Positions 43,908-53,458 of a DNA stretch of 64,000 nucleotides are shown here, in pieces (position 1 is the first letter of the stretch; the number at the start of each line of letters is the position of its first letter). Where the stretch lies: the NCBI RefSeq assembly GCF_019891395.1, contig NZ_CP078143.1:2245001-2309000 (forward strand), written 5' to 3'. The DNA comes from Nitratireductor kimnyeongensis (GTDB taxonomy: Bacteria; Pseudomonadota; Alphaproteobacteria; Rhizobiales; Rhizobiaceae). The notes beneath the pieces are model-generated. The model worked only from the letters and a program-made list of their open reading frames with translations, was not told the origin of the DNA and did no database searches. A program made the translations under genes and the position numbers.

Positions 43908-45788
43908 CTAGCCGATGACCTTACCGTCTTCCCGCCAGACGGAGATCACCGCTGAACGTGGCTTTCCATTACCGTCGGGCCAACTGCCGCCCGGATGCTG
44001 GATGCCGACGAATGCAACCTTGCGGTCGGCCGACCAGGTCAGACCGGTCACTTCTGCGCCGTTCGGAGCCGTCAGGAAGCGGGCGATTTCACCGGTTTCG
44101 GGGTTGCCAACCAGCATCTGGTTGTTCCCCTGTCCTTCGAACTCGCCCTCATTGCTGTCATCACCATCGGTCTGGATCCACAACATGCCGTCGGAGGAGA
44201 AAATCATCCCGTCAGGCGAGTTGAACATGTTACCTTCAGTGATGTTGTCGGATCCGGCATAGACATTGCTGTAGACCTTGGGGTTGCCGGCCATCACGTA
44301 AAGGTCCCAGGCAAACGTGTCTGCGCCATGGTCTTCACCCTCGGGCCGCCAACGGACGATCTGGCCGAAATTGTTTGTCTCACGCGGATTCGGGCCGCCG
44401 GCGGGTTGTTCGTCGCCACCGGCATTGGCGGAAACGCCCCGGTTCTTGTTGTTGGTAAGCGCGCAATAGGCTTCAACGCGAAGCGGGTTGGTGGCAATCC
44501 ATTCTGGTCGGTCCATGGTGGTTGCACCGACCTTCGAGCCTGCAATGCGAGCGAAGACAAGTATCTCCTCAATCGACATTCCCGTGCTTTCGGGTGTCAG
44601 GGGCAGCCATTTGCCCTTCATGTCGTCATTAAACTTGGCGACGTAGAGCGTTCCGTCTGCAAGAAGCCCGTCCGTGGCTTGCCCCTCGGCCCAAGTGCCA
44701 TTGGACACATAGCGATAGATGAATTCGCCGCGCTCGTCGTCACCCATATAGACGACGACGCGACCATCCGCTGCCTGCACCATTGCAGCATTTTCATGTT
44801 TGAAACGCCCAAGCGCCGTGTGTTTCACAGGCGTGGAATCGGGGTCGAGCGGGTTGATCTCCGTTACCCAGCCGTGACGGTTCGGCTCGTTGGGTTCCTT
44901 GGCGAGATCGAACCGCTCGTCGAATTTTTCATAGGCATACCGGCTCTCGCCGCCGATACCGTAGCGCACTTCGCCTTCCGTGGCTTCGCGCTCACTGGTC
45001 GTGCCGAAGTAGCCATTGAAATTCTCTTCGCAGGTCAGATAGGTGCCCCAGAGAGTCTTGCCCGAGCCGCAATTGTTCATCGTGCCTTTCGGCGAGAGAC
45101 CTTCCGGATCTGCGTTCGTTTTCACGAGGTCGGAGCCCGCCGCCGGGCCATCCATCGTCATGGGAGTTTCATGCGTGATGCGGCGATTATAGGGGCTGTC
45201 GAGCACCACGGCATAACCATCGCCGGTGTCGGCAATCTCCATCACGGTCACGCCCTGCATGTTCTTAAGGAGCGTCACTTCGTCCGCGTTGCGGGGCATG
45301 CCTTCGGCTTCGGCCGGCAGGTTGATCTCGGGGTTCACATATTCGGAGTTGATGGCAAGGATTGTCTTGTCACCATCTATGAAAGTCTCCATGCCGTCTG
45401 TGTTCTCGCCGAACACCTTGTCCGACATGTCGACGGCAACGCCATTCTCCGCTGAATAGGAACCTTCCGCTTCCTTGAAAAGCGGGTCGCCCCAGCGCAC
45501 CAGGGGCTTCCAGTTATACCCGGCAGGAACGTGTATTTCGTGGTCGGTCGCGATCCCGATAGGCTCAAAATTGAACGCCGCGCTTTCTGCCTTCGCAGTT
45601 GAGGTGGTAGAGAAGACGCCTGTTCCCATGGCGGCTGCAGCAGAGCCGAATGCCAGAACACCACCAAGAAAGCCACGACGCGAAATGGCGCGCTCCACCA
45701 CGGCGTCAAAACCATTGTCCTCGGGGCGCGGGTCGCGCATCTCGTCGAATTCGTCCCATGACAGGCGAACGATATCCTGCTTGTTCAT
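43908..45788 (-). CDS. phoX: PhoX family alkaline phosphatase, Tat-exported
   Basis: 626 residues from ATG 45788. Twin-arginine signal SRRGFLGG (36-43) with the following hydrophobic stretch GVLAFGSAAAAMGTGVF directs folded export. The DUF839/PhoX domain includes MNNCGSGKTLWGTYLTCEENFNGYFG, GRFKHENAAM and FNSPDGMIFSSDGMLWIQTDGD, matching the Ca/Fe-dependent six-bladed propeller phosphatase. It releases phosphate from organic phosphate in the periplasm. A Pho box lies 76 bases upstream, and a perfect-stem terminator follows. Confidence 0.95.
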   Translation of the reverse strand: MNKQDIVRLSWDEFDEMRDPRPEDNGFDAVVERAISRRGFLGGVLAFGSAAAAMGTGVFSTTSTAKAESAAFNFEPIGIATDHEIHVPAGYNWKPLVRWGDPLFKEAEGSYSAENGVAVDMSDKVFGENTDGMETFIDGDKTILAINSEYVNPEINLPAEAEGMPRNADEVTLLKNMQGVTVMEIADTGDGYAVVLDSPYNRRITHETPMTMDGPAAGSDLVKTNADPEGLSPKGTMNNCGSGKTLWGTYLTCEENFNGYFGTTSEREATEGEVRYGIGGESRYAYEKFDERFDLAKEPNEPNRHGWVTEINPLDPDSTPVKHTALGRFKHENAAMVQAADGRVVVYMGDDERGEFIYRYVSNGTWAEGQATDGLLADGTLYVAKFNDDMKGKWLPLTPESTGMSIEEILVFARIAGSKVGATTMDRPEWIATNPLRVEAYCALTNNKNRGVSANAGGDEQPAGGPNPRETNNFGQIVRWRPEGEDHGADTFAWDLYVMAGNPKVYSNVYAGSDNITEGNMFNSPDGMIFSSDGMLWIQTDGDDSNEGEFEGQGNNQMLVGNPETGEIARFLTAPNGAEVTGLTWSADRKVAFVGIQHPGGSWPDGNGKPRSAVISVWREDGKVIG

Positions 45789-45863
45789 GACTGCAGTCCT
45801 CTGGCTGTTTGGCTGGATTGCGCCGCCGGTGGCGACATCTGCCGGTAACCGTAGCGAGTGCAT

Positions 45864-45881
45864 GCGACAGGATTTTTACAG
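45864..45881 (-). promoter_or_regulatory. Pho box upstream of phoX
   Basis: Minus strand CTGTAAA, AATC, CTGTCGC: two CTGT-type half-sites at an 11-base period, close to the PhoB consensus and oriented toward phoX, 76 bases before its start. It supports phosphate-starvation control. Confidence 0.75.
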
Positions 45882-45923
45882 GACTGTGTTCAGGTGGTCG
45901 AACGGATGAGCCGAAAATGGGAA

Positions 45924-45949
45924 GGGCCGACCATCGTCGTGGCCGGCCC
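45924..45949 (-). terminator. Terminator of the TonB receptor gene
   Basis: On the minus strand GGGCCGGCC and GGTCGGCCC form a 9-bp stem (one G-T wobble) around an 8-base loop, 35 bases after the receptor stop, followed by TTCCCATTTTC. It separates the receptor from phoX. Confidence 0.6.
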
Positions 45950-45983
45950 CGGTTTCAAGGTCTCTATTGTAGTTTCGGCAAGG

Positions 45984-47963
45984 TCAGAACTTCACAGCCG
46001 TATGGAATGTGAAGGTCCGGCCCGGCGCATAGACGGGTTCGATTCCGCCACGGTTCGAGCTCGCGGCAAAGCCGGTGCGCTCGAAATAGGTTTTATCGAA
46101 CAGGTTCTCGACGCCGACACGAATCGTCATGTTTTCATAGGATGGCGGCGTCCACTCGGCATAGGTGTTGACGACGGTATAGGCAGGCTGATCGTAGAAC
46201 CCTTCAGCCGCGGCATAGGCATCGGAGATCTTCCCCGCCCAGGCCAAGGATGCGCCCAGCTTCAGATTGTAGTCCGGGATCTCGTGATCGATATACAACG
46301 TGGCCATATCGCCAATCGGCATGAAGGTACCGCTGTTGGGAAGGGCGGTGTTGTCTCCAATCGTCACCTTCGCCTTTGTGAAAGTCGCGCCGATCTTCGT
46401 GTTTTCCCAACGATACCCGGCATTCAGGGTCACACCACGGGAGCGAGACCCATCGGGGGAATTGTGCAGCGTGCCACCTGTTCCCCACTCATAGACGGGA
46501 AGGCCGTCAATGCGTGTGTCGAAGAAGGTCACGCCGGCGTTCCAGTTCTCGCCTCCGAAATTCGCTCCCACTTTAAGGTTCTGCGCGGTGCCGGCGCTGA
46601 AGCCGGGGTCTGTGGTGAAGCTGTCGTCGCGGGCATGGACATAGCCATAATCGCCTATGACGTAGCCGAGCCAGGTCCGCGAGGCGCCGGCAAACACCTC
46701 GAAATGGTCGTTGAATTTATAGGAAACAGTCGCGTTCACACTGGCGCCGCTGTCAGAGAATGCGTTGTCGTTCCAGTCCGTGAAGCGATGGCCGTCATAG
46801 CGCACACCTGTGGACAGGTTGAAGCCGTTGTCGAATTCGAAGCGCCCCTGCGCAAACGCGCCGATCTGCACGGTCGAGAAGTCGCGATAACGGCGGTCGT
46901 TATTGCCATAATTGTCGGTGAAATAGCCATGCCGGCCGAAATCGACACCAGCCGTGATGTTGCCGCTGTCGAAAGTGAAACGGTTCTGCACTTTACCGCC
47001 GAACAGGTCTTCATCCAGCGCCATATTACCGTTGGTGCGGTTCTCGTAGTTCGGCCGCCAATAGTTGTTCTCGCTGTAATAGAGCGTCACCTCCGGATCC
47101 CACATGTCGGTGGGTGCCGTTGTGGTGTATTTCAGGTTCACGGCATCGCGCGCCACTTCGAGCGGATGCACCGTGTCGCCGGCAAGCCCCATGTTCATCT
47201 TGATCAGGCGGTCGGCCTTGTCGCGGCTGCGCTCATAGCCGAGCTCGAGGCGATGCCCTTCTGCTTCATAGCCGAGCTTGGCGAGAATGTTGCGCGCCGC
47301 AGGCTCGGTGCCGAGAATTTCAAGCCCGTCGCCGCTTTTGTAGTTCTTGCCGCTTGCGCCGTGCGTCATGACGAACCAGTCAAACCCTTCGTATCGGCCA
47401 TAACCGGCGGCACTGCCCGAGAAGCCACGGCCGTTCGTACCGTAGGAAAGACCAAGCCGGGCCCCCAGGTTCTTTCCGTCTTCGAGCAGATCCAGCGCAC
47501 CGACGGTCTCGTAGCGGATTGCACCGGCTGCCGCGCCAAAACCGGAATCGGCGGCGGCGGCACCTGCTTCCACCTCCACCCGCTTCAGGAATACGGGATC
47601 GACGACGTTCGAACCGGTATGGTGCCAGCTTGTTGCGGTCTGCGGCACGCCATCCACGCTGACGGCAAGGTGCGACTGCTCCATGCCCAGAACGTGGATA
47701 CGCTTGGAAGGTCCTTCACCGCCCGAGACACTGATCGAGGATTTACGCGAGAAGAGCTCCGAGGTGTTGCTGGGTTGCAGGATCTCCAGATCCTCCCTTG
47801 TGACAACCGTGCCACCTGTCGCTTCGATGTTTTCCTTGCCGTCACTGATGACGGTGATTGTGTCGAGGACGGTGGTCGTCTGATTGCCTTCCTGCGCCTG
47901 CAATGCGGAAGCCATCGCAAGCAACGAGACACCGGTAAGCGGCAGTATCCGCGTAAACGTCAT
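45984..47963 (-). CDS. TonB-dependent haem/transferrin-type receptor
   Basis: 659 residues from ATG 47963 with AGGGAAAG upstream. Signal peptide ([21 protein letters not shown]), TonB box-like [10 protein letters not shown], plug domain ([33 protein letters not shown], about 48-150) and a 22-strand barrel ending in aromatic-F (FTFHTAVKF). Plug and barrel motifs ([32 protein letters not shown]) place it in the TonB-hemoglobin/transferrin/lactoferrin receptor family. The ligand is likely haem or a ferric siderophore. It is next to an AraC regulator of the siderophore type. Confidence 0.9.
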   Translation of the reverse strand: MTFTRILPLTGVSLLAMASALQAQEGNQTTTVLDTITVISDGKENIEATGGTVVTREDLEILQPSNTSELFSRKSSISVSGGEGPSKRIHVLGMEQSHLAVSVDGVPQTATSWHHTGSNVVDPVFLKRVEVEAGAAAADSGFGAAAGAIRYETVGALDLLEDGKNLGARLGLSYGTNGRGFSGSAAGYGRYEGFDWFVMTHGASGKNYKSGDGLEILGTEPAARNILAKLGYEAEGHRLELGYERSRDKADRLIKMNMGLAGDTVHPLEVARDAVNLKYTTTAPTDMWDPEVTLYYSENNYWRPNYENRTNGNMALDEDLFGGKVQNRFTFDSGNITAGVDFGRHGYFTDNYGNNDRRYRDFSTVQIGAFAQGRFEFDNGFNLSTGVRYDGHRFTDWNDNAFSDSGASVNATVSYKFNDHFEVFAGASRTWLGYVIGDYGYVHARDDSFTTDPGFSAGTAQNLKVGANFGGENWNAGVTFFDTRIDGLPVYEWGTGGTLHNSPDGSRSRGVTLNAGYRWENTKIGATFTKAKVTIGDNTALPNSGTFMPIGDMATLYIDHEIPDYNLKLGASLAWAGKISDAYAAAEGFYDQPAYTVVNTYAEWTPPSYENMTIRVGVENLFDKTYFERTGFAASSNRGGIEPVYAPGRTFTFHTAVKF

Positions 47964-48345
47964 TTTTCTTTCCCTGTTGATTCCCGGCCGGGAAGCGCTG
48001 GGCTCCGGCTTGGCAGCCAATGTTCTGGTCCAGCAAGAGGTCGGTAAGAGACGTCACAACGGCTTCCTGGCTGCGGAAGCAGACACACCGTTTCGCGATC
48101 CCACCGGAATGTCCCCTTGCTCGCGAACTACTCAAGCCCTGTGCCGGATGCTTTCGCTTTTGGAGGCGTCAGCCTTGCTTCTCTCACCCGTACAGCTTAA
48201 TCTTGAGAAGATTGGTCATATATACGTCTGACCTCAAAAACGTGTCGAGCCGAAAGAGTTTGTCAGGAACTGCAATCTCTTAGGCTCAAACGGCATTGTG
48301 CCGGTGGCGATGTCGGTTGCGCCGTGCCGGTGTCAGGGTCTCTGA
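47964..48345. promoter_or_regulatory. Divergent region between TonB receptor and AraC regulator
   Basis: 382 bases without a gene. A perfect 14-bp palindrome TTCCCGGCCGGGAA (47981-47994) lies 18 bases upstream of the receptor start. A second palindrome AATCTT, GAG, AAGATT (48199-48213) is near the middle, next to an AT-rich stretch that could hold promoters. No convincing Irr (TTTAGAA-type) or RirA box was found, so the iron link rests on gene content. Confidence 0.4.
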
Positions 48346-49263
48346 ATGCAGTACACATCACAGGAACTTTTTGTTGGTGCCCTGGAGGGGGTGCCCAACT
48401 GCACGTCCGACACAGATGAGCTGAGCATCTGGCCGAAATTCATGTTGATGGTGCTGTTGCAGGGAGCCCAGCACTTCGAGATCGATGGGTGTCAATTCGA
48501 GATCGATGCGGGCACGGAGGCAGCCTGCTCGCCGACGGTGTTTATGCTCAATGTCGCGAAGGACAGCCGATTGCGATTCTTCAATGACAGCACCACACCG
48601 CTGCGCAAGGTGATGATTTCTGCACCACTGCCATGGCTCCAGCGTCTCTTCGAGGTGCAGGATGAGGCAGAGAAATCGGTCCTGAGGACTTTCCTCTCTC
48701 AGCACCTTGCGAATTTCTCGTTTGAACCGGGGCAACACATTGTCCAGTCAGCCCGGAAGATCATGCAGCCACCACCTGCCCTGCAGGGCGAGTTGTCGTC
48801 CCTCTATCTGAGAGCTCAAGGGCTTGATCTGATGTGGCAGTCCCTGTTGACGATGCTCGCTGAAACGAAGGAGCTTCTTCCCTCGCCGACGCTGATGAGC
48901 CTGCGGTATTGCGAGCGCGCCCGCGACTTCGTAAGCGGCAATCTGGATCGGGAACTCACCATTGGCCTGATCGCACGTGAGGTTGGGTGCAGCACATCCA
49001 CGCTGCAACGGCACTTCAAGATGCATTTCGGCGTGACCGTCTTCGACTTCATTCGGCAGAAGCGCCTGGAAGCTGCCCGCGCGGCCCTGGCGCAGGATGG
49101 AATCCCGATCGCGCATGCAGCGCACTTGGCTGGTTACAACAACATTTCGAGCTTCACGACGGCCTTTCGCAAGGCATATGGTATGACCCCTAGCCAGGTT
49201 CGTGCCGGTGTGCCTCGGCCAGACGCTCAAAGATCTCCACAAGCGCTTCACACTCCGGGCTGA
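48346..49263 (+). CDS. AraC-family regulator, siderophore/iron-uptake type
   Basis: 305 residues. A C-terminal double HTH (about 185-285) contains LTIGLIAREVGCSTSTLQRHFKMHFGVTVFDFIRQKRLEAARAAL and AHAAHLAGYNNISSFTTAFRKAYGMTPSQVR. The N-terminal domain matches regulators of siderophore receptors (PchR-like). Divergent from the TonB receptor, it is its probable activator. About 20 residues after the usual SQVR end overlap the convergent LysR gene by 74 bases. Confidence 0.88.
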   Translation: MQYTSQELFVGALEGVPNCTSDTDELSIWPKFMLMVLLQGAQHFEIDGCQFEIDAGTEAACSPTVFMLNVAKDSRLRFFNDSTTPLRKVMISAPLPWLQRLFEVQDEAEKSVLRTFLSQHLANFSFEPGQHIVQSARKIMQPPPALQGELSSLYLRAQGLDLMWQSLLTMLAETKELLPSPTLMSLRYCERARDFVSGNLDRELTIGLIAREVGCSTSTLQRHFKMHFGVTVFDFIRQKRLEAARAALAQDGIPIAHAAHLAGYNNISSFTTAFRKAYGMTPSQVRAGVPRPDAQRSPQALHTPG

Positions 49264-50092
49264 GCTTTTCTCCGATCGGTTTGATAACCGAGTATTCAAA
49301 GCGCTCTTCAGTGTTGAGAGGACGCACGATACCTCCGGCGCGCTCGTGTTCTTCCGCGGTGAACGGATCCACGATACCAACACCAAGCCCGCGGCGCACC
49401 AGAGCGGCAATGACAATGGAAAGATAGCTGCGCATCTTCATCACAGGCGGCTTGCGCATTCTTGCAAAGCGTCGGTCGAAACTTCGCCCGGTCATGGTGG
49501 AATCGACAAACCCCACGAAGTCGAGATCTGACAAATCCTCTATATCCACCTCCGCCTTGTCTCCGAGGAAATGCCCGGCTGGGGCAATAAAGCGATAGGG
49601 AAGCGCGCCGGTTCGCACCACGTCTATTTCGGATTTGTGCTGCGTCGGGATGCCAAACCCGATCTGGCATTGCCGCAACGCCACCTGTCGCACCACAGGC
49701 AGCGTGGTCATCGAGAAGAACTCCGCTCTGAACTCGGGTCGCAATTGGTGGAGCTCCGCAACAGCCTGAGGCAGCGCCGCCTGGGCGAACGCCGGTGCGG
49801 CTGCGATGCTGAGAGTGGCTCGCTGCCCGCGTTTGATCTGTTGGGCAGCCCGCTCGATATGCTTCAGTCCGGTGAAGCTGCGCTCAACCTCCATCCAGAA
49901 TTCATGTGCGGCAGGTGTTGCAACAATCCGTCCGCCATAGCGGGTAAAGAGCCGCAGATCGAGCCGCTCCTCCAGTTCCCGTATCAGGCGGCTGACGGCT
50001 GGTTGTGAGATCAGAAGTTCTTCTGCAGCACCGGAAACACTGCCGGTGCGCATCACTTCGCGAAAGGCTTCCAGAGATCGTGGGCTGAGCAT
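49190..50092 (-). CDS. LysR-family regulator (OccR/NocR-like)
   Basis: 300 residues. HTH with LEAFREVMRTGSVSGAAEELLISQPAVSRLIRELEERL and an effector domain with FEYSVIKPIGEKLSP. The N-terminal sequence is most like regulators of opine and amino-acid catabolism such as OccR and NocR. It is divergent from the FAD oxidase genes (104 bases), so it likely controls that island. An effector of the opine/amino-acid type would fit but is inference. Confidence 0.88.
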   Translation of the reverse strand: MLSPRSLEAFREVMRTGSVSGAAEELLISQPAVSRLIRELEERLDLRLFTRYGGRIVATPAAHEFWMEVERSFTGLKHIERAAQQIKRGQRATLSIAAAPAFAQAALPQAVAELHQLRPEFRAEFFSMTTLPVVRQVALRQCQIGFGIPTQHKSEIDVVRTGALPYRFIAPAGHFLGDKAEVDIEDLSDLDFVGFVDSTMTGRSFDRRFARMRKPPVMKMRSYLSIVIAALVRRGLGVGIVDPFTAEEHERAGGIVRPLNTEERFEYSVIKPIGEKLSPECEALVEIFERLAEAHRHEPG

Positions 50093-50196
50093 TTGACTAT
50101 AAGTTTTTCTGATAGAGACGGAATGAATCCTTATTTGCCTTATAGCGACATCAGCCGTTCACTGACAGGATAAATCCATCCGATCATGTGAGGGGC

Positions 50197-51513
50197 ATGA
50201 AGGTGAACGGTAGCAGGTCCCAGGAGAGAATTGATCCGTCCTCCGTTCCAAACCATACCGAAATCGTGGTTATCGGTGGCGGCATCGTCGGTGTCACCGC
50301 GGCCATTCATTTGGCGGAACGCGGCATCCCGGTCGTTCTGTGCGAAAAGGGGCGCATAGCCGGCGAGCAGTCCTCGCGAAACTGGGGTTGGATCCGCAAG
50401 ACGGGACGCGACCTTCGAGAGTTGCCGTTGATGATCGAAAGCGCAAGGTTGTGGGCGCGGATCGTCCCGCAGCTCGACACGGACATCGGCTATGGCGTGC
50501 GCGGCACCACCTATCTCGCGGAAAATGACGCCGAGTTCGAACCTCATGAGGCGTGGCACGAGGCAGCAAAACCCTTTCAGCTCGACACGATGCTCCTGTC
50601 TTCAGCCGAGACGGATCGGTTTCTAGGGCGCGGTGACCGCCGCTTCCGGGGCGCCATCCACACGCCCTCGGATGCGACGGCGGAGCCCTCGCTGGCAGTG
50701 CCGGCAATGGCCCGTTATGCGAAGAAATGCGGCGTTACCATTCTTGAAAACTGCGCGGTTCGCATGGTGGAAAGAGCCAATGGGGCGGTCGTCGGCGTCG
50801 TCACCGAACACGGTGAGATTGCATGCAAGTCGGTCATTCTGGCCGGCGGCGTGTGGTCGCGCACGTTCCTTGAAAATCTTGGGCTGAATCTGCCGCAGCT
50901 TGCGGTCAAGTCATCTGTTTTGCGAACTAGCCCCGCGCCGGAGATCGTATCCGGCGGCCTGGGTGCGGCGCGTGCTTCCGTGCGCAGGCGGCTGGATGGC
51001 GGTTACACGATAGCGCGCAGCGGCGCGGCCGAGTTTCAGCTCATTCCGGCGGCGTTCCGCCATTTTGGCGCTTTTCTGCCCGTGTTGCGGGATCGCTGGC
51101 GCATCATGACAATCAGGGCCGGGCGCGATTTCTTCGGCCCGCTCGGAACGGCCCGTTGGCAGGCCGATGAAGAAACACCTTTCGAGCGTGTCCGCGTCTT
51201 CGATCCGAAGCCTGACCCGAGGCTCATCAACAGGGTAATAAATGCGGCGCGAGAGCTGCATCCGCAACTCGCCGATGCCCGACCGGTTGAAACCTGGGGC
51301 GGGATGATCGACGTCATGCCAGACGAAATTCCTGTTCTGGATTCACCGCCGGGATGGCAGGGGCTCCTGATCGCAACAGGGCTTTCGGGGCATGGTTTCG
51401 GGATTGGGCCGGGCGCAGGCCTGCTTGCCGCGCAGATGACGACAGGCGAAACGCCGGTGGTGGATCCGAAACCGTTCAGCCTCTCCAGGTTCTCAAGGAG
51501 AGCGGCGGCATGA
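50197..51513 (+). CDS. FAD-dependent oxidoreductase, DadA-like (first copy)
   Basis: 438 residues from ATG 50197 (a GTG at 50188 is in frame). An N-terminal FAD-binding GGGIVGVTAAIHLAERG (about 27-45), the GGVWSRTFLENLG motif of the D-amino acid oxidase fold, and the C-terminal TGLSGHGFGIGPGAGLLAAQM are present. Such flavoenzymes oxidise secondary or D-amines to imines/2-oxo acids. The substrate is not determined. It overlaps the second copy by 4 bases and is the first gene of a transport/catabolic operon. Confidence 0.88.
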   Translation: MKVNGSRSQERIDPSSVPNHTEIVVIGGGIVGVTAAIHLAERGIPVVLCEKGRIAGEQSSRNWGWIRKTGRDLRELPLMIESARLWARIVPQLDTDIGYGVRGTTYLAENDAEFEPHEAWHEAAKPFQLDTMLLSSAETDRFLGRGDRRFRGAIHTPSDATAEPSLAVPAMARYAKKCGVTILENCAVRMVERANGAVVGVVTEHGEIACKSVILAGGVWSRTFLENLGLNLPQLAVKSSVLRTSPAPEIVSGGLGAARASVRRRLDGGYTIARSGAAEFQLIPAAFRHFGAFLPVLRDRWRIMTIRAGRDFFGPLGTARWQADEETPFERVRVFDPKPDPRLINRVINAARELHPQLADARPVETWGGMIDVMPDEIPVLDSPPGWQGLLIATGLSGHGFGIGPGAGLLAAQMTTGETPVVDPKPFSLSRFSRRAAA

Positions 51514-52676
51514 GCGCACCCGATGTCCTTGTCATTGGAGCAGGTATAACCGGCGCCGTGGCGGCCCTTGAGCTTGCGGAGATGGGCGCGCGGGTGGAAG
51601 TGGTCGATCGGTATGGCCCTGCTGCCATGGCATCCGGTTGGACACTGGCTGGTGTGCGGCAGTCGGGCCGGCATCCAGCCGAGCTCCCGCTGGCGCGGGC
51701 TGCGGTGGCCCGCTGGCAGGAACTCGATCACAGGCTGGAAGCCAAGACCCATTACCGGCAGGAGGGAAATCTGCGTCTGGCGCGCAGTGAAGCCGAAGTG
51801 GAAACGATTAAGGCGCTGGTTGCCGATCAGAAGAAGGCGGGGCTCGACATAAGTTTTTTGGCCGACAACAGCGCGGTCCGCGCCATGGTGCCGGCCCTTT
51901 CGGCATCTGTGCTGGCAGCTTCCTGGTGTCCAACGGATGGTCACGCCGATCCGGTTGCCACGGTGAACGCCTATCTCCGGCTGGCGGAGCGAAAAGGGGC
52001 GAGAATATCGACCGGAGAAATTGTCCAGCGTCTGGTGGTGGACGGAGCGAATGTCAGTGGTGCCGTTACCCAGAACAGGGAGATTTCGGCCGGCGCAGTC
52101 CTTGCGGCCCCAGGCATCCTGGTCAATCGGCTTCTGGAACCGCTCGGTCACGCCGTCCCGTTGCAGCATCCGCTTGTCACCGTTCTGCGAAGTGCGGCCT
52201 GCGAACCGATGGTTGCTCCGGTGCTCGGCGTTGCCAACGCGAATATGGCTGTGCGTCAGGAAGCTGGTGGCCAGCTAAGGGCGACGAGTGGCGCAGATGT
52301 CTGGCAGGGCAGACTTGATGAACTGGACGGAAAGCCCGTGGCGCGGACCTCCATGGGCAAGATCCGGGAGACGATCTCCCGCATCTCCCAAGTTCTTCCA
52401 GCCTTCGCTGATGCGGAGATAGAGAGCGTTTGGGGCGGGGTACTTGATCTCACTCCGGACGCTTTGCCGGTCATTGATAGCGTTCCCGGCTTCGACAATC
52501 TGGTGGTTGCTGCAGGGTTCTCCGGTCATGGTTTCGGGATCGGCCCGATAAGCGGCCTGCTGGCAGCGCAGCTTGTCCTGAAGCGGCGACCAGAGTTGGA
52601 TGTCAGTGCCTTTCGTTTTGGGCGTTTCTCGAACCTTTCTTCGAAGGAGCAAGCAGCACTGACATTGCATGGCTGA
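51510..52676 (+). CDS. FAD-dependent oxidoreductase, DadA-like (second copy)
   Basis: 388 residues from ATG 51510. VIGAGITGAVAALELAEMGARVEVVDR at the N-terminus and AGFSGHGFGIGPISGLLAAQL near the C-terminus are the DAO-family FAD motifs. It is shorter than, and only moderately similar to, its neighbour, so it is a paralogue and not a recent tandem duplicate. Paired flavoprotein subunits are a feature of opine and octopine oxidases (OoxAB/NoxAB), where two subunits act together, suggesting these two may form a heteromer. The 26-base gap to the SDR gene and overlap with the first copy indicate one operon. Confidence 0.88.
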   Translation: MSAPDVLVIGAGITGAVAALELAEMGARVEVVDRYGPAAMASGWTLAGVRQSGRHPAELPLARAAVARWQELDHRLEAKTHYRQEGNLRLARSEAEVETIKALVADQKKAGLDISFLADNSAVRAMVPALSASVLAASWCPTDGHADPVATVNAYLRLAERKGARISTGEIVQRLVVDGANVSGAVTQNREISAGAVLAAPGILVNRLLEPLGHAVPLQHPLVTVLRSAACEPMVAPVLGVANANMAVRQEAGGQLRATSGADVWQGRLDELDGKPVARTSMGKIRETISRISQVLPAFADAEIESVWGGVLDLTPDALPVIDSVPGFDNLVVAAGFSGHGFGIGPISGLLAAQLVLKRRPELDVSAFRFGRFSNLSSKEQAALTLHG

Positions 52677-52702
52677 GAGGGAACAGATGAGGGGAGACAA
52701 AA

Positions 52703-53416
52703 GTGCTTGATCCAGCAGGGCGTGTGGTGATGGTTTCCGGTGCCAGCCGGGGGATTGGCAGGGCGCTGGTGGAGACGCTGCACGCCAAGGGATACGCGGT
52801 GAGTGCGGGCGCGCGGGATGCGGCGTCGCTGGAGGCCGCTTTCACCCACCTTGCTGGAGACCGGCTGCTCTGCGCCCGGTATGAAGCAGGCGACCGGCAG
52901 ACACATGCCGACTGGCTTTCGGCGACGCTGGGAAAATTCGGCCGCCTCGATGCTCTGGTCAACAACGCAGGCACCTCCAACACATTTTCCATCGAAAGCG
53001 GCGAAGAAACCGATCTTGATGCACTCTGGACGATCAATGTGAAGGGGCCTCTTTTCCTCACCCGTGCCTGCCTTCCGCATCTCAAGGCGTCTGGAAGCGG
53101 ACGCATCGTCAATGTGGTCTCGCTTTCGGGAAAGCGGGTCCGCAACGAAAACATCGCCTACAATATGACGAAGCATGCCATGATGGCGCTGACACACGGC
53201 ACGCGCCGCATCGGCTGGGAGCATGGCGTGCGCGCAACCGCGCTTTGCCCGAGCTTCGTTGCAACCGATCTCACCGCGGGCGTCACGAAGGTGGCGCGCG
53301 AGGAGATGATAGAGCCCGGCGACCTTGCCGAGCTTGCTGCGACTGCGATCGCCCTGCCGAACACGGCGGCGATGGCCGAAATGCTGGTGAATTGCCGGCT
53401 CGAAGACACGCTTTAG
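52703..53416 (+). CDS. Short-chain dehydrogenase/reductase
   Basis: 237 residues from GTG 52703, with GAGGGGAGA upstream. Classical SDR: VSGASRGIGRALVE (about 9-22), NNAG (NNAGTSN), a catalytic Ser/Tyr/Lys set (VVSLSGKRVRNENIAYNMTKHA; Tyr and Lys in YNMTK). It uses NAD(P)H to interconvert an alcohol and a carbonyl, fitting a downstream step after imine hydrolysis. Operon position between the oxidases and transporter. Confidence 0.9.
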   Translation: MLDPAGRVVMVSGASRGIGRALVETLHAKGYAVSAGARDAASLEAAFTHLAGDRLLCARYEAGDRQTHADWLSATLGKFGRLDALVNNAGTSNTFSIESGEETDLDALWTINVKGPLFLTRACLPHLKASGSGRIVNVVSLSGKRVRNENIAYNMTKHAMMALTHGTRRIGWEHGVRATALCPSFVATDLTAGVTKVAREEMIEPGDLAELAATAIALPNTAAMAEMLVNCRLEDTL

Positions 53417-53458
53417 GGAGCACGTCACGACAGATCGAAACTCGAAGAGGTGGAACCA

